A model generated the notes under the pieces. It was given only the letters and a program-made list of their open reading frames with translations, searched no databases and was not told where the DNA came from. Shown in pieces: positions 1 to 8,906 of a DNA stretch of 38,363 nt. This stretch comes from an uncultured Prochlorococcus sp. GTDB taxonomy: Bacteria > Cyanobacteriota > Cyanobacteriia > PCC-6307 > Cyanobiaceae. Position 1 is the first letter of the stretch; each line of letters begins with the position of its first letter. Both the position numbers and the translations under genes were made by a program. The stretch is from contig CACAST010000011.1 in NCBI GenBank assembly GCA_902535185.1, positions 1 to 38,363 of the forward strand, given 5' to 3'.

Positions 1-532
1 TATTACGAGATAGAATCTCAAGCATTGATTTTTTATTTTTCAAAACTTCCTCAGCTCTTATTTGGATATCGGTTGCTTGGCCTCTTGCACCGCTTATAGG
101 TTGATGTAAAACAATAGAAGCATGTGGAAGAGCCGCCCTTTGTCCCTTAGTACCAGATGAAAGGATAACTGCAGCAGTCCCCATTGCTTGTCCAATACAT
201 ATAGTGTGTACCGGAGGTTTGATATAGCTTATCGTATCGCAGATAGCGAAAGCTTCTGTTTCAAACCCAACTGCGTCACCAGTGTACCAACTGGTTCCTG
301 TTGAATTAATGTAGAAATAGATTGGTTTTTCTGGATCCTCAAACTCAAGATAAAGAAGTTGAGCAATGATTAGCTCAGTAACATCCATTCCTAGTTGTCT
401 TTTCGCATCATCATCTGAAAATAATGGTAAACCAAGATAAACAATTCGCTCTTTAAGTAAAAGAGAGGGGAGATCAGGGGGCGGAGTCCTCATAACGGTG
501 TTTTCGCCGTAATAAGGAGCAGATACAGTCAT
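1..532 (-). CDS. clpR: ClpR, inactive Clp protease core subunit (C-terminus beyond left edge)
   Basis: ClpP-family subunit of the Clp protease core in the cytoplasm. Translated by hand from an ATG at 530-532, it begins MTVSAPYYGENTVMRTPPPD. ClpP-fold landmarks follow: FYINSTGTSWYTGDAV, VHTICIGQAMGTAAVILSSG, and GQRAALPHASIVLHQPISGA. In active ClpP the block CIGQAASMG carries the nucleophilic Ser; here the aligned position is Gly (CIGQAMGTA). The His of HQP is kept. Loss of the Ser is the hallmark of ClpR, the non-catalytic paralogue that forms a mixed ring with ClpP3 in cyanobacteria. It lies 40 bases downstream of the PIN/TRAM gene on the same strand, so the two may be co-transcribed. Known cyanobacterial gene order would place clpP3 just past the left edge. 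The last part of the protein is not in the window. Confidence 0.9.
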   Translation of the reverse strand, partial: MTVSAPYYGENTVMRTPPPDLPSLLLKERIVYLGLPLFSDDDAKRQLGMDVTELIIAQLLYLEFEDPEKPIYFYINSTGTSWYTGDAVGFETEAFAICDTISYIKPPVHTICIGQAMGTAAVILSSGTKGQRAALPHASIVLHQPISGARGQATDIQIRAEEVLKNKKSMLEILSRN

Positions 533-572
533 TTGTATCACGAAATTAAGATTGAACTGATTCTAGCTAGAT

Positions 573-1682
573 TTAGCCCTGTGTCGCTGGTGATTTAAAA
601 GATTTGTTTGACTCAGGATTATTTATTAGTTTTCCAAAGACCATTCTTCCAGTGGGGGTTTGTAATGCTCCTGTTATTACAATATCTAATCTGCTTCCTA
701 CAAAATTCTTTGCCTCATCAATAACAACCATTGTTCCGTCATCTAAATATCCAATACCTTGCATTTTTTCTTTGCCTTCTCTGACAATTTTTATATTAAG
801 TGATTCTCCTGGTTGTACTTCTGGCCTTAAAGCAATAACCAAATCACTCAAATTCATAACTTTCAATTCTTTAACTTCAGCAATCTGAGAAAGATTATAA
901 TCAGCTGTAATTAAAGTTCCTGTCATATCTTCAGTAATCTTCAAGAGTTTTTCATCTACCCCATTACCTTCATACTTAGTTGGGTTTATTACAAGTCTTC
1001 TCCCATATAAATCTCTTAGTTCTTTTAATAATTTGAGACCTCGTCTCCCTTTAGATCTTTTTTCATTACTGCTTGAGTCAGCTAAAGTTTGTAATTCGTC
1101 AATTACACTTTGAGCAACAATCAATTGCCCTTCCAATAATCCGCAACTTAATAGGCCATTGATTCTTCCATCAATAATTACACTGGTATCTAAAATTTTT
1201 GGACTTGCAGCAGGGAGGATACCTTCATTAACTAGATATGCATCAGTATTATTTGGATTAAATAATCTCAATAATGTCCTTCCATGGGTATCTGCTAACT
1301 TATAACCAAGCACACCAAAGAAAATGTTGCTTAATATAGCTGCCAAGGGTTTTGCGAAAAAAACTTCTCTAGGGAATGGGATTAATAGTATTGGAGCAAG
1401 TAGGAGATTCGCAACAAGTAATCCTAAAATTAATCCAACGGACCTACTTATTAGTAAGTCCGTTGGCATTGTTCTTATTTGATCAAGAAACGTTTTTCTA
1501 AGTTTAAGAAATACAAAGCCAGCTGCTAATCCTACAAAAAAACCAATTATTGCTAAAACAATTCTAAAACCTTCTACATTAGATACCTGTTTGAGTATGT
1601 CTACTGGCAATAAATCAACACCAAGCCATCCTGAAGCAGCCCCAGACAATACAAATAAAATTAGTACTAAGATATCTGTCAT
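573..1682 (-). CDS. YacL-like membrane protein with PIN and TRAM domains
   Basis: 369 residues. About four hydrophobic segments fill residues 1-130 (near 3-20, 38-60, 80-102, 112-130). A PIN-type nuclease domain follows at about 160-285, with LDTSVIIDGRI giving acidic D165 and D171 and a later ITADYNLSQIA motif. The C-terminal 290-355 region resembles a TRAM RNA-binding domain (EGKEKMQGIGYLDDGTMVVI). This order is that of the YacL/integral-membrane PIN-TRAM family found in Firmicutes and cyanobacteria. The PIN acidic residues suggest metal-dependent RNA cleavage tethered at a membrane, but the substrate is not known to me. The start is the ATG at 1680-1682. clpR follows 40 bases downstream on the same strand, and hemW is divergent. 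Confidence 0.85.
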   Translation of the reverse strand: MTDILVLILFVLSGAASGWLGVDLLPVDILKQVSNVEGFRIVLAIIGFFVGLAAGFVFLKLRKTFLDQIRTMPTDLLISRSVGLILGLLVANLLLAPILLIPFPREVFFAKPLAAILSNIFFGVLGYKLADTHGRTLLRLFNPNNTDAYLVNEGILPAASPKILDTSVIIDGRINGLLSCGLLEGQLIVAQSVIDELQTLADSSSNEKRSKGRRGLKLLKELRDLYGRRLVINPTKYEGNGVDEKLLKITEDMTGTLITADYNLSQIAEVKELKVMNLSDLVIALRPEVQPGESLNIKIVREGKEKMQGIGYLDDGTMVVIDEAKNFVGSRLDIVITGALQTPTGRMVFGKLINNPESNKSFKSPATQG

Positions 1683-1778
1683 ATCTATAATCTACTAGGA
1701 TTTATTAATTGAGTAAATAAGGATCTTATTTTTTGCGATCTTTAATACGTTTTTGGAGCTTAAAAATGAATTTATATT

Positions 1779-3002
1779 ATGAATAAGTTTCCAAGAAGTG
1801 CTTATGTGCACATTCCTTTTTGCCACAGAAGGTGTTTTTATTGTGATTTTGCTGTTGTTCCATTAGGAAACAAAGTTGAAACTTTAAAAGGTTATGGAAG
1901 CAAAACTGTTCAAGAATATTTGCAATTTTTATATAAAGAAATATTGTCAATTAAGCACAAATCACCTCTATCGACCATTTATGTAGGAGGTGGCACACCA
2001 TCAATCTTAGATCCAACCCAAATCAAAGAATTAATTGATCTTTTTAGAGAAAATTATGGAATTGACTATGGTGCTGAAATCACTATGGAAGTTGACCCAG
2101 CTAGTTTTACTCAAGATGATCTTTTTGGATTCATAAATGCTGGGATAAATAGATTTAGTCTAGGAGTACAAAGTTTTAATAATCAGATACTTCAAAAGTC
2201 GGGGAGACGTCATTCTAGAGAAGATGCAGAAAAATCTTGTTTATGGTTGAAGAGAGAATTTGATGCTGGATTAATAAAAAGCTGGAGTTTAGATTTAATT
2301 CAAAACTTGCCACTTAGTGGATTTAAAGAATGGCAAGATGACTTAAAAAAAGCAATAACATTTTCACCACCGCATCTATCTATTTACGATTTAAATATTG
2401 AAAATGGCACAGTTTTTAAAAAATTAGTCAGTTTAGGAAAATTAAAACTCCCAAGTGATGAAGAAGCTTTTAGAAACAGTGAATCAACCCATTTAATTTT
2501 AAAAAACTCAGGTTATTCAAGATATGAAATCTCAAACTATTGCCTTCCTCAACATCAATCGAGACATAATAGGGTTTATTGGAGTGGCTTAGGCTGGTGG
2601 AGTTTTGGTCAAGGTTCAACTAGTTCGCCTTGGGGAAAAAAATTAACTAGGCCAAGAGTTAGCAAAGAGTATAAAGAATGGGTAATTAGACAATATGAAC
2701 TTAATTTAGATTCATCCCTAACTAATAAGGCGTTTGTCTATAAAGAACTTGATGAGAAAATAATGTTGGGATTAAGACTCAAAGAAGGTTTAGACCTCAA
2801 GGAGGTTTTTAAAGAACAAAACTGGGAAAACGAAAAATTTGAAAGCAACTTCAGTAAATTACTTGAAAAATGGGGAAGATTTCTTGAAAGTGGACTATTA
2901 GTAAGAAAGGGGAATAGATTCTTTTTAAGTGAGCCTAATGGTATGGAACTAAGCAATCAAGTTCTTGTTTCTATGTTTATGTGGTGGGATGAGATTAATT
3001 GA
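1779..3002 (+). CDS. hemW: HemW-like radical SAM protein (heme chaperone family)
   Basis: 407 residues, full length for the HemN/HemW group. The N-terminus has HIPFCHRRCFYCDF, whose C15, C19 and C22 form the CxxxCxxC site for the radical SAM 4Fe-4S cluster. VGGGTPSIL and EVDPASFT follow. Near residue 263 it reads RHNRVYW, matching the HNxxYW heme-binding motif that separates HemW from true oxygen-independent coproporphyrinogen oxidase HemN. It also lacks the extra N-terminal segment of HemN. HemW is thought to bind heme and pass it to apoproteins. Databases often call these genes HemN oxidases; the motif argues against that. The stop overlaps the convergent panB stop by 8 bases. Confidence 0.88.
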   Translation: MNKFPRSAYVHIPFCHRRCFYCDFAVVPLGNKVETLKGYGSKTVQEYLQFLYKEILSIKHKSPLSTIYVGGGTPSILDPTQIKELIDLFRENYGIDYGAEITMEVDPASFTQDDLFGFINAGINRFSLGVQSFNNQILQKSGRRHSREDAEKSCLWLKREFDAGLIKSWSLDLIQNLPLSGFKEWQDDLKKAITFSPPHLSIYDLNIENGTVFKKLVSLGKLKLPSDEEAFRNSESTHLILKNSGYSRYEISNYCLPQHQSRHNRVYWSGLGWWSFGQGSTSSPWGKKLTRPRVSKEYKEWVIRQYELNLDSSLTNKAFVYKELDEKIMLGLRLKEGLDLKEVFKEQNWENEKFESNFSKLLEKWGRFLESGLLVRKGNRFFLSEPNGMELSNQVLVSMFMWWDEIN

Positions 3003-3768
3003 GTCTTTCAGAGTCTACCCATTCTTTTAATTTATGCTCAAATAATTTCTTTCCTTGGATAATCGGTTGGCAAAATGGTGGTTGATCATCATTGAGGCCT
3101 AACAAATCTGCAGTAACTCTTACTTGCCCATCGCAATAATTACCTGCACCGATACCTATTGTGGGAATTGTTAAAGAATTTTGTATTTCTTTAGCTAGCA
3201 AATCAGGAATATGTTCAAGAACTATTGAAAAACATCCTAATCCTTCAAGAATTGAAGCCTCTTTCTTGATTTTTTCTTGGCTTGCTAAGCTTTCTCCTTG
3301 TTTCTTAAATCCAATATTCAGATAGCTTTGTGGTGTAAGACCTATATGACCCATAACAGGGATTCCCATTCTTATTAATCTAGAAATAACTTTTTGTATT
3401 TCTGGTTCAGCCCCTTCTACTTTTACAGCTTTTGCATAAGTGCTCTGAATTATTCTTCCTGCATACTCAACAGCTTTGTCCTCACCACATTGGTAAGTCA
3501 GAAAAGGCATATCTGAAACGACTAAAGGTTGTTCCTCAATCTTCTTCTTAAATCCTCTTGAAACAGCATTAGTATGATAAATTATGTTTTCTAAAGTTAA
3601 TGGCAATGTCGATTTGTATCCTAAGCAGACCATTGCTAGTGAATCTCCTACTAGTACTAGATCAACATTTGCTTGTTCTGCAATAGATCCTGATATTGAG
3701 TCCCATGCTGTCAGTGCAATGATTTTGCGAGATTTTTTTTTATAATTAACTAGGTCTGAAGGTAACAT
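2995..3768 (-). CDS. panB: 3-methyl-2-oxobutanoate hydroxymethyltransferase (ketopantoate hydroxymethyltransferase)
   Basis: 257 residues, usual length. PanB transfers a hydroxymethyl group from 5,10-methylene-tetrahydrofolate to 2-oxoisovalerate, the first committed step of pantothenate and CoA synthesis. Visible TIM-barrel motifs are VLVGDSLAMV and VVSDMPF (metal-binding Asp residues), MGHIGLTPQ, IVLEHIP (catalytic Glu), and TIGIGAG with GQVRVTADLLGL near the C-terminus. The start is the ATG at 3766-3768. The SRP RNA gene diverges about 48 bases upstream. The 3' end overlaps hemW tail to tail. Confidence 0.95.
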   Translation of the reverse strand: MLPSDLVNYKKKSRKIIALTAWDSISGSIAEQANVDLVLVGDSLAMVCLGYKSTLPLTLENIIYHTNAVSRGFKKKIEEQPLVVSDMPFLTYQCGEDKAVEYAGRIIQSTYAKAVKVEGAEPEIQKVISRLIRMGIPVMGHIGLTPQSYLNIGFKKQGESLASQEKIKKEASILEGLGCFSIVLEHIPDLLAKEIQNSLTIPTIGIGAGNYCDGQVRVTADLLGLNDDQPPFCQPIIQGKKLFEHKLKEWVDSERLN

Positions 3769-3800
3769 AATAAATTTATGTATCTTTTTTAATCAAGAAT

Positions 3801-3809
3801 TGCTAATAT
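3801..3809 (+). promoter_or_regulatory. Extended -10 promoter of the SRP RNA gene
   Basis: TGCTAATAT fits an extended -10 element (TGn followed by a TATAAT-like hexamer). It ends 7 bases before the first base of the ffs terminal helix at 3816, the expected distance to a transcription start. No convincing -35 is visible. Confidence 0.55.
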
Positions 3810-3815
3810 GTTTTT

Positions 3816-3909
3816 GACTCGGCCTTTCGCGGTTTTAACGCCTAAACCTGGTCAGGACCGGAAGGTAGCAGCCACAAGGGATGCTTGAGGCAGGCGAGAT
3901 AACCGAGTC
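3816..3909 (+). ncRNA. ffs: Signal recognition particle RNA, small bacterial (4.5S) type
   Basis: About 94 nt. The conserved SRP domain IV is unmistakable: GGTCAGGACCGGAAGGTAGC around 3850-3869, with the GGAA tetraloop (3859-3862) and the asymmetric internal loop that binds the Ffh M domain. The terminal helix is closed by GACTCGG at 3816-3822 pairing with CCGAGTC at 3903-3909. There is no Alu domain, as expected for the short class. Its protein partner, ffh, lies in the same window at 30496. It diverges from panB and converges on ftsZ, whose stop is 16 bases away. Confidence 0.93.
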
Positions 3910-3924
3910 ACTCTATTTTACCGT

Positions 3925-5040
3925 TTAACTTATATCTTTTTTATTTTGCCTTAATCTCAAAAACTCAGGAATACTTGCTCCTGTTTCTTTGTTGTCGGAA
4001 TAATTGTATAAGGGTTGATTAGATAATCTGTTTTTTATTCTTTGTTGGTTTAATGGTTGGGTTGTTTCAAATCCAGTAGCAATTACAGTAACTTGTATTT
4101 CCCCTTCCATTGCCTCATCGACCACAGCACCAACGATAATATTTGCTTCTTGATCAACAACATCATAAATAATTTCTGATGCGGAGGTCATGTCTTCTAA
4201 AGTCATATCTTTACCACCAGTGATATTTATAACGCAACCTTTAGCTCCATCAATCCTAGCTGCTTCTAATAAAGGACTATTCATTGCTGCCTGTGCTGCC
4301 TCTATAGCTCTTGATCTTCCTGAACCTATACCTATTCCTAGAAGAGCAGTGCCAGCTTCCGTCATAACTGATCTTACATCTGCAAAATCAACATTAACTA
4401 ATCCTGGGCAAGTAATTATGTCACTAATGCCTTTGACACCCATCCTTAGAACATCATCAGCATTCCTAAATGCTTCTTGAAGGGGAGCTCCTGCGATAAC
4501 GTCTTTTAATCGGTCATTTGGAATAACTATAAGAGTATCAACGTTTTCAGCTAGTCTTGCGATCCCCTCCTCTGCTTGACGCATTCTTCTTTTTCCTTCG
4601 AAAGAAAATGGTTTGGTTACTATACCTACTGTTAAAGCCCCACTTTGTTTGGCTACTTCTGCGACAACTGGTGCTGCTCCAGTACCAGTTCCTCCGCCCA
4701 TTCCAGCGGCTATAAAAACTAGATCAGATCCCTCTAGAGCTTGTTGAAGCTCTTCTTTGGATTCTTCAGCTGCTTTTTGCCCAATACTTGGATTCCCACC
4801 AGCCCCTAAACCTCTAGTGAGGTTTTGTCCAAGTTGCACTCTACTCTCCGCAGAAGATTGTAGTAGGGCTTGAGCATCGGTATTGAGGACTCTAAAAGAA
4901 ACACCTTCTAAGTCACTATTTATCATTCTATTGACTGCATTACTTCCACCACCACCTACACCAATAACTTCTATTTTGGCGCTTTGGCTTGGAAGGATTT
5001 CTTTCGATTGATCAAAGTTTGGATTGTTACCGAAGCTCAT
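3925..5040 (-). CDS. ftsZ: Cell division GTPase FtsZ
   Basis: 371 residues. This tubulin-like GTPase polymerises into the division ring at midcell. Sequence evidence: [13 protein letters not shown] at the N-terminus, the tubulin signature [17 protein letters not shown] near residue 115, and the T7-loop region [11 protein letters not shown]. The conserved C-terminal peptide IPEFLRLRQ binds partners such as FtsA, ZipA or, in cyanobacteria, ZipN. A poorly conserved linker separates it from the core. The ATG is at 5038-5040. A 178-base gap with inverted repeats separates it from ftsQ upstream, so it probably has its own promoter or control in addition to read-through from the ddl-ftsQ group. Confidence 0.98.
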   Translation of the reverse strand: MSFGNNPNFDQSKEILPSQSAKIEVIGVGGGGSNAVNRMINSDLEGVSFRVLNTDAQALLQSSAESRVQLGQNLTRGLGAGGNPSIGQKAAEESKEELQQALEGSDLVFIAAGMGGGTGTGAAPVVAEVAKQSGALTVGIVTKPFSFEGKRRMRQAEEGIARLAENVDTLIVIPNDRLKDVIAGAPLQEAFRNADDVLRMGVKGISDIITCPGLVNVDFADVRSVMTEAGTALLGIGIGSGRSRAIEAAQAAMNSPLLEAARIDGAKGCVINITGGKDMTLEDMTSASEIIYDVVDQEANIIVGAVVDEAMEGEIQVTVIATGFETTQPLNQQRIKNRLSNQPLYNYSDNKETGASIPEFLRLRQNKKDIS

Positions 5041-5056
5041 CTCTTAATAGGAATCT

Positions 5057-5068
5057 AATACTAGTATT
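5057..5068. repeat. Perfect 12-base palindrome just upstream of the ftsZ start
   Basis: AATACTAGTATT is a perfect palindrome whose nearest edge lies 16 bases upstream of the ftsZ ATG. It sits where a translational operator, a transcription-factor site or a small hairpin could act. No known regulator is assigned. Confidence 0.4.
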
Positions 5069-5109
5069 GGGTGCATTATGAACTTACTGAGCTCATCTGT
5101 AGGAATTTG

Positions 5110-5126
5110 TTTAGGAAAATCCTAAA
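5110..5126. repeat. Inverted repeat in the ftsQ-ftsZ gap
   Basis: TTTAGGA-AAA-TCCTAAA is a perfect 7-base inverted repeat with a 3-base loop, about 70 bases upstream of ftsZ. An AT-only repeat (AAAATATTT ... AAATATTTT) follows at about 5125-5150. There is no clear U-run after the stem on the minus strand, so it is a weak terminator candidate; it could be a leader hairpin or an operator. Confidence 0.35.
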
Positions 5127-5218
5127 AATATTTATTTATAAAATATTTTGTTTGAATGCAAAACCCATATCAACACTACAATAATTAGAAAAAATTACTC
5201 AGAATCCTTTTTTAAATA

Positions 5219-5944
5219 TTAGGGTTTGAACACTTTTATTTTTGGTTTATCTGGATTAGTAAGATCAATATTATCTATTTTTTTTGAAAAGCTATTTTTC
5301 TTAAATTCACTTTTAAGATTATTGATTATTTGTAATTGATAGTTGATTAAATTTGGCTTAAATCCTAGGAATATTGTTTTTAAATCTTTTTCCTCAAGAG
5401 AAAGAAACCCATCGGATGAAAAAGTTACTTTAACTATTTCTAATTCATAATTTTCTATAGCGATGAAAATTTCAGATAATAATTTTTTAAATTTTTCTTT
5501 CCATCCAAAAACTTGTATGGTTAATTTATCCAAATTTTCTTCATCAACATTTTGTTTATTTATAAAAATTCCATCTTTATCAATGAAGCCTAATATTTTT
5601 TCGTCGTTTAAAACTCTCTCACCGTAAGCTATTGGAGTTCTTGTATCAATATGAACTTTCAAACCAAACGGAAATAATTCTCTGTTTACCGAGACATTCT
5701 TAAGAGATAAATTTTGTTTTAACTCTTTTTCTAACAAATTAGTTTCAACAAAAATTAATCGGATCGGAAAATTCAAAGATGAATTATTTACCACATCATT
5801 CTGCGAAAAAAATTCACTACCAGAAATCCTAATATTCTGAGTATCAACTTTTTTGAGGGTTTTTATGCTCAATAAGCTTGTTAAAAATAAAAATGAAATT
5901 AGTAAAAAAAAGTTTCTATTTTTGATTCCTTTTTGGTTTTTCAC
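5219..5944 (-). CDS. ftsQ: Cell division protein FtsQ
   Basis: 241 residues, highly diverged but typical of picocyanobacterial FtsQ. A short basic N-terminus (MKNQKGIKNR) precedes one membrane span at about residues 11-28. A POTRA-like domain follows (VDTQNIRISGSEFFSQNDVV), then the FtsQ beta domain with LKVHIDTRTPIAYGE and FIDKDGIFI. FtsQ is a bitopic inner-membrane protein that links early and late divisome proteins. Its start overlaps the stop of the upstream 136-residue gene (ATGA-type, 4 bases), so the two are translationally coupled. The order ddl - unknown - ftsQ - ftsZ is a remnant of the classical dcw cluster and supports the call. Confidence 0.85.
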   Translation of the reverse strand: MKNQKGIKNRNFFLLISFLFLTSLLSIKTLKKVDTQNIRISGSEFFSQNDVVNNSSLNFPIRLIFVETNLLEKELKQNLSLKNVSVNRELFPFGLKVHIDTRTPIAYGERVLNDEKILGFIDKDGIFINKQNVDEENLDKLTIQVFGWKEKFKKLLSEIFIAIENYELEIVKVTFSSDGFLSLEEKDLKTIFLGFKPNLINYQLQIINNLKSEFKKNSFSKKIDNIDLTNPDKPKIKVFKP

Positions 5945-6351
5945 AAATCACATCGAGCTTTTTCCATCAGTTGGTCCATCCATTCTCTTGCTTGCTCTGC
6001 ATCTGAAAATGGTACATCCATCTCTTTACCACCCCCTACTAATCGCAACCTGCACTTACCTTGAGATTCACTTGTTAGAGGAGCTTCTCCTGAAGTTAGT
6101 GCCATTAATTCAACTAATTCCAGTTTCTTGATTGTAAAACAATCTTTTTCTTCAAATTTACCAGCCTCAAATGCGCTCCACTTTAACTCCCCATCTTTTA
6201 AAGACGCTGCACCAGAACTATCTAACTTGCACAGTTCAGAATCACTCGCCCAGCTTCTAAAAAGATTTTGCCTTCTTCTTTCTAACCATCCAAGTGCGGT
6301 TAATAAAATGAAGATTAAAAGTAATGGTAACCAAAGTAGTCCATGCAACAT
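5941..6351 (-). CDS. Conserved-looking membrane-anchored protein of unknown function in the ddl-ftsQ operon
   Basis: 136 residues; not recognised. The N-terminus is one strong membrane span (about residues 4-23, LLWLPLLLIFILLTALGWL), followed by a basic ERRRQ stop-transfer patch. The remaining roughly 110 residues look like a compact soluble domain rich in strands and acidic residues, ending in a helix (DAEQAREWMDQLMEKARCDL). The topology rule would put that domain in the cytoplasm. It sits 10 bases downstream of ddl and overlaps ftsQ by 4 bases, so it is almost certainly co-expressed with cell-wall and division genes. A divisome or envelope role is inferred from position only. Confidence 0.8.
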   Translation of the reverse strand: MLHGLLWLPLLLIFILLTALGWLERRRQNLFRSWASDSELCKLDSSGAASLKDGELKWSAFEAGKFEEKDCFTIKKLELVELMALTSGEAPLTSESQGKCRLRLVGGGKEMDVPFSDAEQAREWMDQLMEKARCDL

Positions 6352-6361
6352 TTGATTTAAA

Positions 6362-7429
6362 TTACAAATCTAGAGATATTTGTACCAGTTTAGCCACAAG
6401 TTGTTCAATTTTTAAACCTGAAGCTTCCCAAAGCATTGGAAACATACTGTTTTTTGTAAAACCAGGAATTGTGTTTATTTCATTTATCAAAATTTTATTC
6501 GAAGATTTTTCTATAAAGAAGTCTACTCTTGCAAAACCGAAAATATTTAGTGCTCTACAACTTTTGATAGCAATGTCTTTAATTTCTTTTGCGATTTTAG
6601 AATCTATGTCTGCTGGGATAATTATTTTATTACTTGAGTGATATTTTGAATCGTAATCATACCAATCACTTTCGTAAATTACCTCACCTATATCAGAGGT
6701 TAAGAGTTTTGAATTCCCAATTATTCCGCATTCAATCTCCCTTACTTCTAAACCTTCCTCTATTAAAATTCTGGGATCTATTTCCCGAGCCTTTTCTAAT
6801 GCTTGTAAAATTTCTGATTCATTTATAACTTTGGAGATGCCAAGAGATGATCCAGAGTTCGATGGTTTAACAAAAACAGGAAAATTTAATTTTTTTAAAA
6901 TTTCATTAATTATTTTATTTCTTACCTGTTTATCGTTGAGATCTTTATCTTGAAAAATTAGATAATTAACTTGTGGAAGTTTAAGATTTGAGAAAATTGT
7001 TTTCATCAATATTTTATCCATTCCAAGTGCAGAGCCAATAATTCCACATCCGACTAAAGGTTTCTTTGTAAATCTAAGTAAGCCATGAATTGATCCGTCC
7101 TCACCATTAAATCCATGTAAGAGAGGAAACCAAACATCAACATTTTGAAATTCAATTCCTTGAAGGAAGTTAATTTTTTCTTGATTAAAAATTCCTTCTT
7201 TTTTTGTGTTTTTGTTTTCAATTTCATCAATTAGGATTTTTTCTGAATTATCACTATCAAGCCAATCTCCATACTTATTTATGTAAAACGGTTTAACTGT
7301 AAAGAGGTCTTTGTTTATTTCTGAATTAAATGCTTTATAAACTGTTTTCGCAGAGGATATAGATATTTCATGTTCATTGGAATTACCTCCAAATATTAAC
7401 CCAATAGATTTTTTTTTACCCCCTATCAT
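6362..7429 (-). CDS. ddl: D-alanine--D-alanine ligase
   Basis: 355 residues, normal length. An ATP-grasp enzyme joining two D-Ala for the peptidoglycan stem peptide. Evidence: IGLIFGGNSNEHEISISSA at the N-terminus, PLLHGFNGEDGSIHGLLR, CGIIGSALGMDKILMK, FVKPSNSGSSLGISKV in the ATP-grasp region, and the C-terminal FARVDFFIE ... LINEINTIPGFTKNSMFP, which carries the Mg-binding Asp/Glu/Asn and the D-Ala pocket. It lies 10 bases after miaB and 10 before the next gene, as part of a minus-strand operon leading to ftsQ. Confidence 0.96.
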   Translation of the reverse strand: MIGGKKKSIGLIFGGNSNEHEISISSAKTVYKAFNSEINKDLFTVKPFYINKYGDWLDSDNSEKILIDEIENKNTKKEGIFNQEKINFLQGIEFQNVDVWFPLLHGFNGEDGSIHGLLRFTKKPLVGCGIIGSALGMDKILMKTIFSNLKLPQVNYLIFQDKDLNDKQVRNKIINEILKKLNFPVFVKPSNSGSSLGISKVINESEILQALEKAREIDPRILIEEGLEVREIECGIIGNSKLLTSDIGEVIYESDWYDYDSKYHSSNKIIIPADIDSKIAKEIKDIAIKSCRALNIFGFARVDFFIEKSSNKILINEINTIPGFTKNSMFPMLWEASGLKIEQLVAKLVQISLDL

Positions 7430-7439
7430 TTAGAAAAAA

Positions 7440-8834
7440 TCATAAATTAAGTGCGCCTGTTAAAGAAAAAGATCTTGCTTGATTTATTTTGACATCTATT
7501 TCATCTCCTAATGAAAAATTAAAGTTAATGTTTTTGGGAATCTCTACGAAAGTTAATCTATTAGTTCTAGTTCTACCCATGATTTGAGAGGAATTTTTTG
7601 GATTTAAACCCTCAATTAAAACGCTTTCGATATTATTGATATATCTTTGATTTCTACTCTTAGCAGTTTTCTCGACCAAATCATTAATTTCCTGCAATCT
7701 AGCTTTTTTAACCTCTTCTGAAAGTTGATTCGCCCAGTTTGCTGCAGGCGTGTTTGGTCTTGGAGAGTATGCCGCGGTATTTACTTGATCAAAGCCAATT
7801 TCTGATATTAGTTTTAATGTATCTTGATATTGTTGTTCAGTTTCTCCTGGGAAAGCAACTATTGCGTCAGCTGTAATTGATGCATCTGGCATTAATGATC
7901 TTATATTCTCGATAATATTTTTATACTTTTTGATAGTGTATCCTCTGGACATTTGCTTTAAAATTTCATCATTGCCACTTTGGAAGGGAATATGGAAATG
8001 TTCACAAACTTTATCAAGTTCATAACAAGCTTGAATCAACCTTTTTGAAAAATATCTTGGATGACTTGTAGCAAATCTTATTCTGCGAATTCCTTCAACA
8101 TCATGAATATAATGCAAAAGATCAGTTAGGGTATTTTCTTTTCTCCCCTCTTTCGTAGTTCCTGGAAGATCTCTACCATAAGCATCAATGTTCTGACCCA
8201 AAAGAGTAATTTCTTTAAAATTATCATCAGCTAATTTTTGGATCTCACTTTTTATCGCATTTGGATATCTTGATTGCTCTTTTCCTCTGACAGAGGGGAC
8301 TACACAATATGAACATCTTTCATTACATCCATAAATGATATTAACCCAGCCACAAATAGAGCTTTCTCTTCTAGCACTCGTTATATCCTCAGAAATGAAG
8401 GCTTCTTCTGTGGCAGCAACTTGATTTCCTAAATCAACTTTCCCCAGAAGATTCTCAAGATTATTGACGTGTTGAGGTCCCATAACCAGATCAAGTTCTG
8501 GGACTCTTCTCAATAAGGTCTCCCCCTCTTGCTGAGCAAGGCAACCTGCAACAACAAGTTTTAAGCTAGGTGTTGTGTGCTTTCTTTTTGCTTGTTTTCC
8601 TAGAAAGCTATAAACTTTCTGCTCCGCATTATCTCTGATAGTGCATGTATTGTATAAAACTAAATCGGCATTTAATTCATTATCTGCTCTGTTGTATCCC
8701 ATTTTCTCTAATGTCCCTGCCATTCTCTCAGAATCAGCCTTGTTCATTTGGCATCCAAATGTGGTTATCCAATAACTGCCAGTAGTTGAATTCTTTTGAA
8801 ATTTTTTTTCGTCTGGTTTTGTTTTTGTTAGCAC
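7440..8834 (-). CDS. miaB: tRNA-2-methylthio-N6-dimethylallyladenosine synthase MiaB
   Basis: 464 residues. A radical SAM methylthiotransferase that modifies i6A37 next to the anticodon of tRNAs reading U-starting codons. The three family domains are visible. The N-terminal UPF0004 domain has [15 protein letters not shown] and [13 protein letters not shown], with an auxiliary-cluster Cys also in [10 protein letters not shown]. The radical SAM core has [19 protein letters not shown] (CxxxCxxC). The C-terminal TRAM domain starts near residue 395 ([14 protein letters not shown]). All six cluster cysteines are present. A tRNA-His gene lies 72 bases upstream on the same strand. Confidence 0.96.
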   Translation of the reverse strand: MLTKTKPDEKKFQKNSTTGSYWITTFGCQMNKADSERMAGTLEKMGYNRADNELNADLVLYNTCTIRDNAEQKVYSFLGKQAKRKHTTPSLKLVVAGCLAQQEGETLLRRVPELDLVMGPQHVNNLENLLGKVDLGNQVAATEEAFISEDITSARRESSICGWVNIIYGCNERCSYCVVPSVRGKEQSRYPNAIKSEIQKLADDNFKEITLLGQNIDAYGRDLPGTTKEGRKENTLTDLLHYIHDVEGIRRIRFATSHPRYFSKRLIQACYELDKVCEHFHIPFQSGNDEILKQMSRGYTIKKYKNIIENIRSLMPDASITADAIVAFPGETEQQYQDTLKLISEIGFDQVNTAAYSPRPNTPAANWANQLSEEVKKARLQEINDLVEKTAKSRNQRYINNIESVLIEGLNPKNSSQIMGRTRTNRLTFVEIPKNINFNFSLGDEIDVKINQARSFSLTGALNL

Positions 8835-8906
8835 TTTGTTGGGAATTTTGTATGATTCTTTAATTCAAAATTACAAGTTAAAGAATTTTGCTGAAATTTT
8901 TTTTAG

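Noticed and set aside
604-888. Plus-strand ORF of 94 residues opposite the PIN/TRAM gene
   Set aside because: Antisense shadow of a well-supported gene; low-complexity, no motif, no promoter.
1779-3002. Oxygen-independent coproporphyrinogen III oxidase (HemN)
   Set aside because: The HNxxYW heme-binding motif and the lack of the HemN N-terminal extension place it with HemW.
5853-6355. Plus-strand ORFs opposite ftsQ and the 136-residue gene
   Set aside because: Shadows of the minus-strand operon; composition mirrors the real genes and there is no start signal.
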